From: Halomonas korlensis
Lineage (GTDB): Bacteria > Pseudomonadota > Gammaproteobacteria > Pseudomonadales > Halomonadaceae
Assembly (NCBI RefSeq): GCF_900116705.1
Contig: NZ_FPBP01000003.1
Coordinates: forward strand, 310,001-374,000
Reading direction: 5' to 3'
DNA length: 64,000 nt
This document shows, in pieces, positions 34,350 to 44,205 of this stretch. Below the pieces are notes generated by a model, which worked only from the letters and a program-made list of their open reading frames with translations, ran no database searches and was not told where the DNA came from. The stretch's first letter is position 1, and the number at the start of each line of letters is the position of its first letter. A program made the position numbers and the translations under genes.

Positions 34350-36290
34350 TCAGTGCCATAGGTCGGCCTGGCGAATCACGCGCTCGTCTCGGACCCGGCG
34401 CGTGTACCCCAGACTATCAAAGAACTCGAGAATGTGAATGGCCAGCTTGCGGCCGGTGGCGATGCGGTCGCGAAAATCGGCACAGCGCACCGTGCCATGC
34501 TGTGCTTCGAGGCGCTGAATGATTGCCGCCATGTCGCGCACCGCTGTGTCCAGGTAGAAATGATCCTTGCGCACCTGGTAGAGCCGGCCCAGGCGCGCGC
34601 AGGCGGTAAGGGCGGCGCGCAGGCGCTGCTCATCAAGCCCCTCGTCGCGTGCCATATCGCGCACGCGTGGCGGCTGGAAGGGAGTTGCCGCAAGCAGCGG
34701 TGCCAGGCGTTGCCAGAGCGTCTCGTCGGCGGCGTCCAGTCCGGCCCGATGGCCGGGCAGCGCGACGAAGGGCCCCTGGCGCTCGAGCCGGCCGGCGTCG
34801 ATCAACGCTTTCAGCAGCGGCCGGAAGACGGCACCGGGAATGCCCGGCATGGCCTGACGATTCAAGCGCGCGCGCTCGGTGCCGGGCATGGCAGGCTCGC
34901 GTTGATGATTGGCGGCGACAATGTCCAGCATGCGCGTTTCCAGCGCCTCGATGGCCTGGTGGGAAAACGCCCGGACCTCATGCTGCGCCACCACGACGCG
35001 CCCCTCGAGCGACTCGACAATCGCGACCAAGGCGTCGAGCGGGGTGTTGGTGTGCCAAGCGATGGCGGCGAGGTCGAGCCCGTCCGGCCGGGCATCGAGC
35101 GCCACCTGCAAGGGCCGGCGCAGCTCGATCGGTGGGCCTTTTCTCGAGGCGTCTGCCACCGCCTCGGCCAGTGCCGCCAGCCAGGCCAGCCGGGTGGGCG
35201 CGCGCTGGCCGCGGCGCGGCGGGTTACCGTCGAGCACCACGCCGCCACCGAGGGTGGCATGGCCACCCTGGTCGCGGATCACGAAGCGGTCGCCCAGGCA
35301 GGCATGCACGGGTCGGTCGAGCACCAACTGGCTCAACATGCGCCCGCCGGGCGCCAGGCGCGGCCCTTCGAGCAGCGCCACCCGCCCCATGACGCGCGTG
35401 ACGCCCAGGTGCACATGCACCGGCGTCCAGTGCGCCATGACGGCAGTGCCGTCGAGCAGCTGCAGGTGAATGTCCAGGCGCTTGAGGGCCGGGGTTTCCA
35501 AGGCGTCGGCAACCACCCAGTCGCCGCGCTGGACGTCGTCGCGCTCGATGCCGGCACCGGCGAGGTTGAGCGCCACCCTGTCGCCCTGGCGGGCCTGGTC
35601 GCTGGGGCGATGCTGCCGGCGCAGGCGGCGCACTCGTGCGGTGCGACCAGAGGCCACCAGGCGTACCGGGTCGCCTTGTCGCACCCGGCCGCTGAGCGCC
35701 GTGCCGGTCACCACCAGGCCGGCTCCCGGCTTGCTGAAGGCGCGGTCGATGGCCAGACGAAACTGCCCCTGGACAGGCGCCTGGCGTGGCGCAGCCGCCA
35801 TCGACCACAGCGCGTCGCGCAGCGCGGCCACCCCTTCGCCGCTGCGGCTCGACAGGGGATAGATCGGGGCGCCGGCCAATGGCGTATCGGCCAGCAGGGC
35901 GGCGATCTCGCGTTGCACCTCGGCGCTGCGTGCCTCGTCGACCAGGTCGATCTTGGTCAGCGCGACGATACCGTTGGTCAGTCCCAACAGCTGCAGGATC
36001 TGCACATGCTCGATGGTTTGTGGCATCACCCCGTCGTCGGCCGCCACTACCAGGAGCACCGTGTCGATGCCGGCGCTGCCGGCCAGCATGTTGTGGATGA
36101 AGCGTTCGTGCCCCGGCACATCGACGAAGCCAAGATCGAGCTCGGTGTCTGCTTCCGGATAGGCGAAGCCGGCCTCGATGGTCAGGCCGCGCGCCTTTTC
36201 CTCCTTCAGCCGGTCGGTGTCGATGCCGGTCAGCTGCTGGATCAGCGCGGTCTTGCCATGATCGACATGGCCGGCGGTGCCGACGATCAT
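34350..36290 (-). CDS. selB: Selenocysteine-specific elongation factor SelB
   Basis: SelB delivers Sec-tRNA to UGA codons by binding the mRNA hairpin. The 646-residue protein has the GTPase motifs GTAGHVDHGKT (residues 4-14), GLTIEAGF, VDVPGHE and LTKIDLVD, then EF-Tu-like barrels and four C-terminal winged-helix domains; the last (residues ~575-646) is the SECIS-binding part in E. coli. Length is near the E. coli protein (614). It overlaps selA by 4 bp and lies 93 bp upstream of selC. The client is fdoG in the same block. Confidence 0.95.
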   Translation of the reverse strand: MIVGTAGHVDHGKTALIQQLTGIDTDRLKEEKARGLTIEAGFAYPEADTELDLGFVDVPGHERFIHNMLAGSAGIDTVLLVVAADDGVMPQTIEHVQILQLLGLTNGIVALTKIDLVDEARSAEVQREIAALLADTPLAGAPIYPLSSRSGEGVAALRDALWSMAAAPRQAPVQGQFRLAIDRAFSKPGAGLVVTGTALSGRVRQGDPVRLVASGRTARVRRLRRQHRPSDQARQGDRVALNLAGAGIERDDVQRGDWVVADALETPALKRLDIHLQLLDGTAVMAHWTPVHVHLGVTRVMGRVALLEGPRLAPGGRMLSQLVLDRPVHACLGDRFVIRDQGGHATLGGGVVLDGNPPRRGQRAPTRLAWLAALAEAVADASRKGPPIELRRPLQVALDARPDGLDLAAIAWHTNTPLDALVAIVESLEGRVVVAQHEVRAFSHQAIEALETRMLDIVAANHQREPAMPGTERARLNRQAMPGIPGAVFRPLLKALIDAGRLERQGPFVALPGHRAGLDAADETLWQRLAPLLAATPFQPPRVRDMARDEGLDEQRLRAALTACARLGRLYQVRKDHFYLDTAVRDMAAIIQRLEAQHGTVRCADFRDRIATGRKLAIHILEFFDSLGYTRRVRDERVIRQADLWH

Positions 36291-37774
36291 GACGGGTCGC
36301 CTGCCGATGCTTCGGGGGCCGATGCCTGGCGATCAAAGGCCGCCTTCAGCGCGTCGAGCTGGCCGATGAAGGTGGCTTCCGCGTCGGCACCGTTCAGGCA
36401 GCGCAGGTCGAGCCACAGGGCGCCATCCTTGAGGCGGCCGATGACCGGACGCGGCAGTTGCCGGAACGCGCGTTCGAGCCGCTTGAGGGTTCGTGCCTGG
36501 TGTCGACGATCCGGGGTGACGGGTCGCCAGACCAGCGCCCGGCTGGGCAGCCGGTCGACGGGCAGCGAGCCGCTGCCCAGTTGGCTCATGCAGGGCTCGA
36601 GAGTGACCTCGATGTCCGCCAGCAGGGTCGTGGTAGGCGCCAGCACACGCCGGCCGGTGGCGGCGATGGCGGCTTCGGAGCGCGTCAGCATCGCTAGTGT
36701 GGGGATGTCGCGTTCGGGGGCGTCGCTGTCGCGATAGAGGCGTAGCGTCGCTTCCAGGGCGGCGAGGGTCAGTTTGTCGAGGCGCAGCGCACGCTTGAGG
36801 GGGTGGCGCTTGATCGCGGCAATCAGCTCGCGCTTGCCGACGATGATGCCGGCCTGGGGACCGCCGAGCAGCTTGTCGCCGCTGAAGGTGACCACGTCGG
36901 CCCCGGCGGCAATGCTGTCGCGCGGCTGGTTCTCGTAGGGCAGGCCGAGCCGAGAAAAATCGATCAACGCGCCGCTGCCCAGGTCGACCATCAACGGTAC
37001 GCCGTGGGCGTGGGCGATGGCGGCCAGTTCGTGTTCGGCCACGCTGTGGGTGAAGCCGCTGATGGCGTAATTGGAGGTATGCGCCTTGAGAATCAGCCCG
37101 GTCGCCTCGTTCATGGCGGCCTGCACGTCGCGCGCGTGGGTGCGGTTGGTGGCGCCGACCTCGCGCAGCCGGCAGCCCGCCGCCTGCATGATGTCCGGCA
37201 GGCGAAACGCGCCGCCGATCTCGATCAGCTCGCCGCGGGAAATCACCGCTTCGCGCCCAGCGCCGAGGGCACCCAGGGCCAGCACCACGGCGCCGGCGTT
37301 GTTGTTGACCACCGTGGCGGCCTCGGCGCCGGTCAGCTCGCAGAGCAGCGTTTCGACCAGCCGGTCGCGCTCGCCGCGCTCGCCGTTTTCAAGATCGTAT
37401 TCCAGCGCAATGGGGTGACGGGCCGCCCGGACCATCGCTTCGATGGCCGCCTCGGCGAGCGGTGAGCGCCCCATGTTGGTATGAATCACCGTGCCGGTCA
37501 GGTTGAAGAGCGCGCGGCACTGGGGACGGGCGAGCGCCTCGAGGCACGCCAGGCATCGCGCCGCCAGGCCATCGTGATCCAGCGGGGCGTGAGGGGTGTA
37601 AGACACGGCGCCGGCTGACCGCGCCAGCCGGGCCCGCTCGTCGTCGAGGGTTTGGCGCACGGCCTGGCGGGTGAGGCGCCAGCCGTGCCGCTCCCGCGCC
37701 TGTTGCACGTCGGGATGTGACAGCAGGGTATCGACAGCGGGCAGGCGGCGTCGAACGTCCGTTGTCGGCTTCAT
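36287..37774 (-). CDS. selA: L-seryl-tRNA(Sec) selenium transferase
   Basis: SelA converts Ser-tRNA(Sec) to Sec-tRNA(Sec) with selenophosphate; it works as a PLP-dependent decamer. The 495-residue protein shows FNLTGTVIHTNMGRSPL, EYDLENGERGERD, VVNNNAGAVVLAL, HTSNYAISGFT, VDLGSGAL and the PLP-binding Lys301 in VTFSGDKLLGGPQAG. Its stop overlaps the selB start by 4 bp and it lies 40 bp downstream of fdhE. Together with selB and selC it completes the decoding set apart from selenophosphate synthetase. Confidence 0.96.
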   Translation of the reverse strand: MKPTTDVRRRLPAVDTLLSHPDVQQARERHGWRLTRQAVRQTLDDERARLARSAGAVSYTPHAPLDHDGLAARCLACLEALARPQCRALFNLTGTVIHTNMGRSPLAEAAIEAMVRAARHPIALEYDLENGERGERDRLVETLLCELTGAEAATVVNNNAGAVVLALGALGAGREAVISRGELIEIGGAFRLPDIMQAAGCRLREVGATNRTHARDVQAAMNEATGLILKAHTSNYAISGFTHSVAEHELAAIAHAHGVPLMVDLGSGALIDFSRLGLPYENQPRDSIAAGADVVTFSGDKLLGGPQAGIIVGKRELIAAIKRHPLKRALRLDKLTLAALEATLRLYRDSDAPERDIPTLAMLTRSEAAIAATGRRVLAPTTTLLADIEVTLEPCMSQLGSGSLPVDRLPSRALVWRPVTPDRRHQARTLKRLERAFRQLPRPVIGRLKDGALWLDLRCLNGADAEATFIGQLDALKAAFDRQASAPEASAGDPS

Positions 37775-37814
37775 GACCCTCCCTGAGTCATTGACGCTCC
37801 TGGTATGGCCGCGG

Positions 37815-38741
37815 TCAGGCCTCGACGATCAACAGCGGATTGACGCCGCTGCGCCGGTAACGGTCCTCCTCGGCGAGCAGCAGGTCCAGCGCCAGGCTCG
37901 CCAGGTCGTCGGCGAGCGGTTCGGCGTCGGCATCAAGCTCGCTCGGCACGATCTTGAGGTAAGTATGGCAGTCGCCGCAGGCTTCGGCCTGTACCGGCAG
38001 CAGCGGCTGGCCGCTTCCGTCCTCGAGGCTAAGATAGTTCAGCTGGCCGGTGCTATCGCAGACGCTGCACTTGGCGCGCTCCAGATACCACTGGGTGCCG
38101 CACAGGCCGCACTGCAGGTAGCGCACGCCGCTGCGCTGTGGGTCGCGATGGATGACGCTGGCCACCGGGGCCGAACCGCAACACGGGCAGATGGCTCGCG
38201 CCTCGCTTGCCGGGCGCGGCGGCGGGGCGGGCAGGCACTGGGTCAAGCGCAGCCAGGCGATCTGCAGCGCGGCGGCGATCAACGGCATCAGCCCGCGCTG
38301 CGCGTCGGGCCCCGCACCTTGCGAGAGGATCTCGGTGGCAAGCGAAGCGATGTCACGGCGCGACATGTCGCGCAGGCCCTCCACCAACGGTCGTTGAGCC
38401 TCGCCGAGGTGCGGTTCGAGCGCATCGAGCAGGGCGCTGAGCTCGCTGTGATAGTCGACGTCCTGGCTCAGCGCCTGGGCGCCGAGCGGCGGCATGCCGT
38501 GCTCGAGCGCTAATGTGAAGGCGTCGGGCTCGGGCTGCCAGTCGGGGCGATGGCCTTCCAGCACCGCATGCTGCGCCTGGGCGAGCTGCGCCATGAAGCT
38601 CAGGAAATCACCCAGCGATTCGACGCGCTCCGCCAATTGTTCCAGGCGCCGAGCCCGCTGCGCGAAGAGTCCCGGCTCGGCAAGCAAAACCGCGGGAGGG
38701 TCCATGACGCCCAGCGGGGCGCTGCCGTATACGTGTGTCAC
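37815..38741 (-). CDS. fdhE: Formate dehydrogenase accessory protein FdhE
   Basis: FdhE is a cytoplasmic rubredoxin-like chaperone for Tat-exported formate dehydrogenases. With the GTG at 38741 the protein has 309 residues, the same as E. coli FdhE. Four paired zinc/iron knuckles are visible: CPCCGS, CGLCG, CSVCDS and the late CGDC. The GTG follows AGGAG at 5 nt and overlaps the fdoI stop as GTGA, which decides it against the longer frame reaching 39059 that shadows fdoI. It joins the membrane subunit gene on one side and selA on the other. Confidence 0.92.
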   Translation of the reverse strand: MTHVYGSAPLGVMDPPAVLLAEPGLFAQRARRLEQLAERVESLGDFLSFMAQLAQAQHAVLEGHRPDWQPEPDAFTLALEHGMPPLGAQALSQDVDYHSELSALLDALEPHLGEAQRPLVEGLRDMSRRDIASLATEILSQGAGPDAQRGLMPLIAAALQIAWLRLTQCLPAPPPRPASEARAICPCCGSAPVASVIHRDPQRSGVRYLQCGLCGTQWYLERAKCSVCDSTGQLNYLSLEDGSGQPLLPVQAEACGDCHTYLKIVPSELDADAEPLADDLASLALDLLLAEEDRYRRSGVNPLLIVEA

Positions 38742-39433
38742 CTTGGCTCCTGCCCGCTCGCCGGGGGTTGCTGAGGATGGGTAATCGCGTCCAGGCGGCG
38801 TTTTTTCTGCATCTCCGATTCGTACCAGAGCGAATGGTGGTGCCGGGCCCAGGCTCGGCTGACCCGGCCGCGGACCATGGCGTGGATCGACCCCTTCACC
38901 CAGATACCCGAATAGATATGGATGATCAGGGTAAGGATAGCCAGGAACGCCGCGTAGGCGTGGATCACTCCGCCCAGGCGCCGCAGCGTTACCGGCATGA
39001 TGTCGCCGAAGTAGGGCTCCCAGATCATGATCCCCGAGATCAGCAGCAAGGGCACGCACAGCACCATGATCCAGTACACCAGCTTCTGGCCGGCGTTGTT
39101 CTTACCCACCGGCGGCAGGCGGTCGTCGCGATTGCGCAATACGTCCTTGATCTGCTTGAGCCATTGGATGTCGTGGCGCTTTATCAAACTCTCCTTGAAG
39201 AAGCTGATCGCCATGATCATGAACAACACCGTCATGAACAGGCCGATAAAGGGGTGAATGATGCGTGTGGGAATCGGGCCACCGAACAGGCCGGTCAAGG
39301 ACCAGAAGTAGGGGTGGAAGAGCGCCAGCCCACTGAGAACCAGCAGCACGAAACTGATCGCGACGAGCCAGTGGTTGATGCGCGTCCACATGCTGTAGCG
39401 AAGAATGCCCTTGTGGCGTCCGGGAGGTGTCAT
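38738..39433 (-). CDS. fdoI: Formate dehydrogenase cytochrome b556 (gamma) subunit
   Basis: The 231-residue membrane subunit anchors the enzyme and passes electrons to quinone through two haems b. Four helices are visible with candidate haem histidines in [26 protein letters not shown] and [30 protein letters not shown]. Length is close to E. coli FdoI (211) with a longer basic C-terminus. The start overlaps the fdoH stop by 4 bp and the stop overlaps fdhE. I use the symbol fdoI by family similarity; fdnI is equally possible. Confidence 0.93.
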   Translation of the reverse strand: MTPPGRHKGILRYSMWTRINHWLVAISFVLLVLSGLALFHPYFWSLTGLFGGPIPTRIIHPFIGLFMTVLFMIMAISFFKESLIKRHDIQWLKQIKDVLRNRDDRLPPVGKNNAGQKLVYWIMVLCVPLLLISGIMIWEPYFGDIMPVTLRRLGGVIHAYAAFLAILTLIIHIYSGIWVKGSIHAMVRGRVSRAWARHHHSLWYESEMQKKRRLDAITHPQQPPASGQEPR

Positions 39434-40413
39434 GGGCGATGCTCCTCGTCACTAGGCCGGCCTTGTCCGTTCCGGTCCTGTCCGTTCAGGTCTTGGCGGC
39501 TCAATCCTTCGTTGGCCTCTTCGGCGCGCATTTCCTCCTCTTCCTCGGGGGGAACCTCCTTGGGGCCGGCGGCGACGTAGTGGAAAAAGCCGGTCAGCGC
39601 CGCCAGGCCAATGGCCGCCGACATCAGCGGCTTGGTCACACCCTTCCAGGCCTCGACCATGGGGCTGATACGCGGATCCTTGGGCAGGCCGCTGTAGATT
39701 TCCGGCTTGTCGGCATGTTGCAGCACATAGATCACGTTGGTGCCGCCGACCCCTTCGGGGTCGTAGACCCCGGCATTCTCGTAGCCGCGGCTCTTGAGGT
39801 AGTCGGTGCGCGTCTCGGCGAGCTCGTGCATGTCTTCACGCGTGCCGAACATGATCGACCCGGTCGGACAGGACTTGACGCAGGCCGGCTCCAGGCCATG
39901 GAAGACTCGGTCGGAGCATAGCGTGCACTTGTAGGCCTTGGAGTCCTTCTTGGAGATGCGCGGGATGTCGAACGGGCAGCCCGCCACGCAGTAGCCGCAG
40001 CCGATGCAGTGCTCGGAGTTGAAGTCGACGATGCCGTTGGCGTATTGCACGATGGCCCCCGGCGCCGGGCAGGCCTCGAGGCAGCCCGGCTCGGCGCAGT
40101 GCATGCAGTTGTCCTTGCGGATCAGCCATTCCAGGTTGCCCTGCTCGTTCTCGTACTCGTTGAAGCGCATCACCTCCCAGCTGTTCGGCGTGAGGTCCAC
40201 CGGGTTGTCGTAGACACCGACGCACTCGCCCACGTCGTCACGCAGATCGTTCCATTCCGAGCAGGCCACCTGGCAGGCCTTGCAGCCGATGCAGCGCGAT
40301 ACGTCGATCAGCTTGGTTACCGTCTCGACGGCACCGTCGCGCACCTGCGGCGAGGGCGCCGGCGAGGCCGAGCGGGCGACGATGTTCTGCAGATTGATCT
40401 GATCGCCTCTCAT
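39430..40413 (-). CDS. fdoH: Formate dehydrogenase iron-sulfur (beta) subunit
   Basis: The 327-residue beta subunit carries four [4Fe-4S] clusters that link the catalytic subunit to cytochrome b. The four cysteine groups are visible: [35 protein letters not shown] and CTLCSDRV...CVKSC. A single C-terminal helix ([21 protein letters not shown]) spans the membrane, followed by an acidic tail of about 45 residues that is longer than in E. coli. It begins 15 bp after fdoG ends and overlaps fdoI by 4 bp. Confidence 0.94.
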   Translation of the reverse strand: MRGDQINLQNIVARSASPAPSPQVRDGAVETVTKLIDVSRCIGCKACQVACSEWNDLRDDVGECVGVYDNPVDLTPNSWEVMRFNEYENEQGNLEWLIRKDNCMHCAEPGCLEACPAPGAIVQYANGIVDFNSEHCIGCGYCVAGCPFDIPRISKKDSKAYKCTLCSDRVFHGLEPACVKSCPTGSIMFGTREDMHELAETRTDYLKSRGYENAGVYDPEGVGGTNVIYVLQHADKPEIYSGLPKDPRISPMVEAWKGVTKPLMSAAIGLAALTGFFHYVAAGPKEVPPEEEEEMRAEEANEGLSRQDLNGQDRNGQGRPSDEEHRP

Positions 40414-40428
40414 CTGTTGTCTCCTTCC

Positions 40429-43400
40429 CTAGAGCTTGTCGACCCGGACCAGAAATGACTTGTACTCCGGCGTTTGGGTGTTGGCGTCGCCCACGGATGG
40501 CGTCAGGGTGTTGGTCAGATGGGATTTCTTGGTCTCGCCCAGAAACCCCCAGTGCAGCGGGATGCCGATCTGGTGAACAGTCTGGCCGGCAACCTGAAGC
40601 GGCCGGATGCGCTTGGTCACCACCGCCACAGCGTCGATATGCCCGCGCTTGGAGCTGACCCGCACCCGGTCGCCCCGTTCGATGCCGAGTTCGCTCGCCA
40701 GGCTCTCGCCGATCTCGACGAACTTCTCCGGCTGGGTAATGGCGTTGAGGCGGTTGTGCATCGTCCAGTAGTGGAAATGCTCGGTCAGACGGTAACTGGT
40801 CGCGGCATGCGGGAATTCCTCGAAGGTGCCGAAATTGGCACGATCCTCCTCGAAGACTCGCGCACCGGGATTGTGCTTGGCCAGCGGGTTGTCCGGATGC
40901 AGCGGGTTGTTGGCGATTGGCGTCTCGAAGGGTTCGTAATGCTCGGGGAACGGCCCTTCGACCATCCTGTCCCGGGCGAAGAACTGGCCGGAACCGGTCT
41001 GGTTCATGATGAAGGGGCGCTGATTCGCCGCGGGTTCGGAATCGGTCGGGAAATCGGGCACGTCGTTGCCTACCCAGCGCTGGCCGTTCCACCAGACGAC
41101 CGCCTTGCGCGTCGCCCAGGGGGTGCCGTCCGGGCGCGCGCTCGCCCGGTTGTAGAGGATGCGTCGGTTGGCGGGCCACGCCCAGGCCCAGCCCAGCGTC
41201 TGACCGGTGCCGTAGGGGTCGGAGTTGTCGCGGCGCGTCATCAGGTTGCCTTCTTCGGGCCAGCACCCCGCAAACAGCCAGCAGCCGCAGGCGGTGCTGC
41301 CGTCGGCGCGCAGCATGCCGAAATCCTCGAGCTGTTCGCCGGCACGGACGACGATGCGCCGCTCCTCGTCCTCGACGTCTTCGAGCGCCCAGCCGTTGTA
41401 CTCGCGCGCGAGCTCCGCGGGGCTGGGTTCTTCGGGGAAGCGGTAGGGCCAGTGCAGGTTGAGCAGCGGCTCGGCGAAGGCGCCGCCTTCCTCGCGATAC
41501 AGGCGCTGCAGGCGCAGGAACAGCCCGGCCAGGATCGCCGTGTCCGGTCGCGCTTCTCCCGGCGGCGGCGCGGCCGCCCAGAACCATTGCAACCAGCGTG
41601 AGCTGTTGACGATGGTGCCGTTCTCCTCGGCGAAGCAGGTGGTGGGCAGGCGGAACACCTCGGTGTCGATCGTGCTGGGGTCGACGTCGTTGTACTCGCC
41701 ATGGTTCTTCCAGAACTCAGCGGTTTCGGTGCGCAGCGGGTCGATGACGACCAGATATTTGAGCCGAGAGAGCGAGGCGGTGATCTTGGCCTTGTGCGGG
41801 AACGCCGCCAGCGGATTGAAGCCCTGGCAGAAGTAGCCGTTGACCTCGCCATGGTGCATCCGCTCGAAGGTATGCAGCACGTCGTAGAGGGTCTCGCTGA
41901 GCTTGGGTAGCCATTCGAAGCACCAGTCGTTCTCGGCGGTGGCCGCATCGCCGAACCAGGCCTTCATCAGGCTGACGTGAAAACGCTCGTAGTAGCGCCA
42001 GTAGGAGACCTGATCGGGAACCAGCGGGGGCCGGGCTCGTTCCTGAATGTAGTTGGTGTAGTCCTGCTCATCGTCCTTGGGCAGCCGCATGTAGCCCGGC
42101 AGCAGGTTGGAGAGCAGCCCCAGGTCGGTCAGTCCCTGGATGTTGGAATGGCCCCGCAGCGCGTTGACCCCGCCGCCGCGCAGGCCCATGTTGCCCAGCA
42201 GCAGCTGCACCATTGCTGCGGTGCGAATGATCTGCGAGCCGATCGAGTGCTGTGTCCAGCCCAGCGCGTACAGAATCGTCATGGTCCGGTCGGACGCAGC
42301 CGTTTCGCCGACCATGGCCCAGACATGCTCGATCTTGGCGCGCGGCGTGCCGCAGACGTTGGACACCACCTCGAGCGTATAGCGACTGTAATGCTCGCGC
42401 ATCAGCTGGAAGACGCAGCGCGGGTGCTGGAGCGTGTCGTCGCGCCGGGCGAAGCCCTCGTCGTCGTACTCGTAATTCCAGCTTTCGGTGGCGTATTCGT
42501 TGCTCTCGGCGTCATAGCCGGTGAACAGGCCATCCTCGAAGCCGAATTCCTCGCGCACGATCAGGCTGGCGTCGGTGTAGGCACGCACGTAATCGTGGTG
42601 GATCTGGTCGGTCTCGATCAGGTAGTTGATCAGGCCACCCAGAAACGCGATGTCGGTGCCGGTGCGGATCTCCGCGAAGTAATCCGCCACCGCCGCCGTG
42701 CGCGTGAAGCGGGGGTCGACGACCACCAGGCGCGCGTCGTTCTTCTCCTTGGCCTCCATCACCCAGCGAAAACCCACCGGATGCGCCTCAGCGGGGTTGC
42801 CGCCCATGGCGAGTATCAAATCAGCATTGCGGATGTCGACCCAGTGATTGGTCATGGCACCGCGACCGAATGTTGGGGCAAGACCTGCCACCGTCGGTCC
42901 GTGTCAGACGCGTGCCTGGTTGTCGAATACCAGCATGCCGAGACTGCGCACGATCTTCTGGGTCAGATAGGCCGTCTCGTTGGTGGACGCCGAGGCCGCC
43001 AGAAAGCCGGTGGTCAGCCAGTGATTGACGGTGCTGCCGGCGTCGTTCTGAGTGACGAAATTGGCGTCGCGGTCATCCTTCATGTGCCGGGCGATGCGAT
43101 CCAGGGCCTCGTCCCAGCTGATCTGCTTCCATTCGTCGGTGCCCGGCTCGCGCACCTGGGGATGGCTGAGGCGTGAGTCGCTGTTGACGTAATCGAGCAG
43201 GCCCGAGCCCTTGGGACACAGTGAGCCGCGGCTGACCGGATGGTCCGGGTCGCCCTCGACGTGGTAGATGTTGTCGATGGTATTGATTGCCTCGTCGCCC
43301 CGGCTGTAGAGCAGCACGCCACAGCCCACCGAGCAGTAGGTGCAATTGCTGCGGGTGATCTTGGCGCCCGAGAGCTTGAAATGGCGGATCGAGGCGACTG

Positions 43401-43497
43401 CTGGCTCGGGGGCAAAGCCCATCATGGCCATACTCGAGGTAGCCATGCCTGCCGCCCCGAGCTTGAAGAATTGTCGCCGCGTTATCTTTAACGTCAT
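40429..43497 (-). CDS. fdoG: Selenocysteine-containing formate dehydrogenase catalytic (alpha) subunit
   Basis: The periplasmic catalytic subunit oxidises formate to CO2 with a molybdenum bis-MGD cofactor. Read through the UGA at 42904-42906 it has 1022 residues with Sec198 (E. coli: Sec196 of 1015-1016). The context VFDNQARV-U-HGPTVAGLAPTFGRGAMTNHW matches the conserved Sec site, so the two apparent ORFs (42904-43497 and 40429-42891) are one gene. TRRQFFKLGAAG near the N-terminus is a Tat signal. One [4Fe-4S] cluster is held by Cys52, Cys55, Cys59 and Cys94. A SECIS hairpin follows the UGA. It heads the fdo-sel block. Confidence 0.97.
42865..42898 (-). promoter_or_regulatory. SECIS element in fdoG mRNA
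   Basis: Starting 6 nt after the UGA, the mRNA can fold with an outer stem ACCGA / UCGGU and an upper stem GGCA / UGCC closing the loop GGUCU (42881-42885). The GGUCU-type apical loop about 18-22 nt downstream of UGA is the feature bound by SelB in E. coli fdhF and fdnG. It lies wholly inside the coding region, as bacterial SECIS elements do. Confidence 0.88.
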
Positions 43498-43587
43498 GTG
43501 GCCTCCTGCCGCGATCGCGTGTCCTGAAAATAAGCGTAGCGAGTCTCTCGCCTTTATTGGTATTGGCCGTTATGGCTTCCTGGGTGG

Positions 43588-44031
43588 TTATTGCTCGTTA
43601 TCGTCCGCTGCCTGGTCGGGTGCGTCTTCTTCTGCTTCCTGACTAGTGCTGCCCTGTGACATGCCGTTTTCGGGCCTGCCGGTTGTCTCGGCGCCCAGCG
43701 GGTCGTCCGGCAAGGGAGGCGACTCGCGCTCGGGCGAGGTGGTTTCGTAGGCGGCCCCAGCGTCCGGCTGGGAGCCATCGGTCTGCAGTATCGCGTCGCC
43801 ACGCGACTGGCCGCCGCTCGTTGTTTCCTCTTCCACTTCCATGTCCGACCCGGTAATAAGGCTCGTGCGACCGGGCTGGCCGGTATCGATATCCGGTGGC
43901 TCGGGTGTTTCGCCGGGGGGGCGGGGCGTCATCTCCGGCGCCGGCGCTGCCGTTTCGGCGGCGTTGGCGCTTGCCAGCAGTAGTGTGGACAACAAGAGCG
44001 CACAAAGCGCTGGCCTGAGGGGGGGGTACAT
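43588..44031 (-). CDS. Exported acidic low-complexity protein, unknown
   Basis: I do not recognise a family. The 147-residue product has a signal peptide (ALCALLLSTLLLASANA) and a mature part rich in Pro, Glu, Asp, Gly, Ser and Thr, with no cysteine and few hydrophobics, so it is probably disordered in the periplasm or outside the cell. The ATG at 44031 follows GAGGAG at 7 nt, better than the one at 44061. It lies 90 bp upstream of fdoG in the same direction and could share its promoter. Acidic composition fits a salt-adapted organism. Confidence 0.6.
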   Translation of the reverse strand: MYPPLRPALCALLLSTLLLASANAAETAAPAPEMTPRPPGETPEPPDIDTGQPGRTSLITGSDMEVEEETTSGGQSRGDAILQTDGSQPDAGAAYETTSPERESPPLPDDPLGAETTGRPENGMSQGSTSQEAEEDAPDQAADDNEQ

Positions 44032-44205
44032 GGCCTGTCTCCTCGTCGTTCCTTGACTCATGGCCGGTGACTCCCTTGAGGTTTAGCACAAACTCCACGC
44101 CGCTGCCGCGTTCGTCGCTCAGCCGATGTCCCGGTGGGTCTGCCGCGTCAGGTGGGGCTCTGATAGGCTGAGGTTCGTGACTCACGACACTCAAGGAGCT
44201 CTGAT

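Noticed and set aside
34434..36737. A 767-codon open frame on the plus strand opposite selB and selA
   Set aside because: It is antisense to two certain genes, and its translation is low-complexity with no motif. High GC at third positions keeps such opposite frames open.
37815..39059. A 414-codon version of fdhE
   Set aside because: The first 106 codons are a shadow of fdoI; a GTG with a good ribosome site and GTGA overlap gives the family length of 309.
42901..42906. Frameshift or nonsense mutation splitting fdoG
   Set aside because: The UGA lies at the exact selenocysteine position, both sides are in the same frame, a SECIS hairpin follows, and selA, selB and selC are next door.
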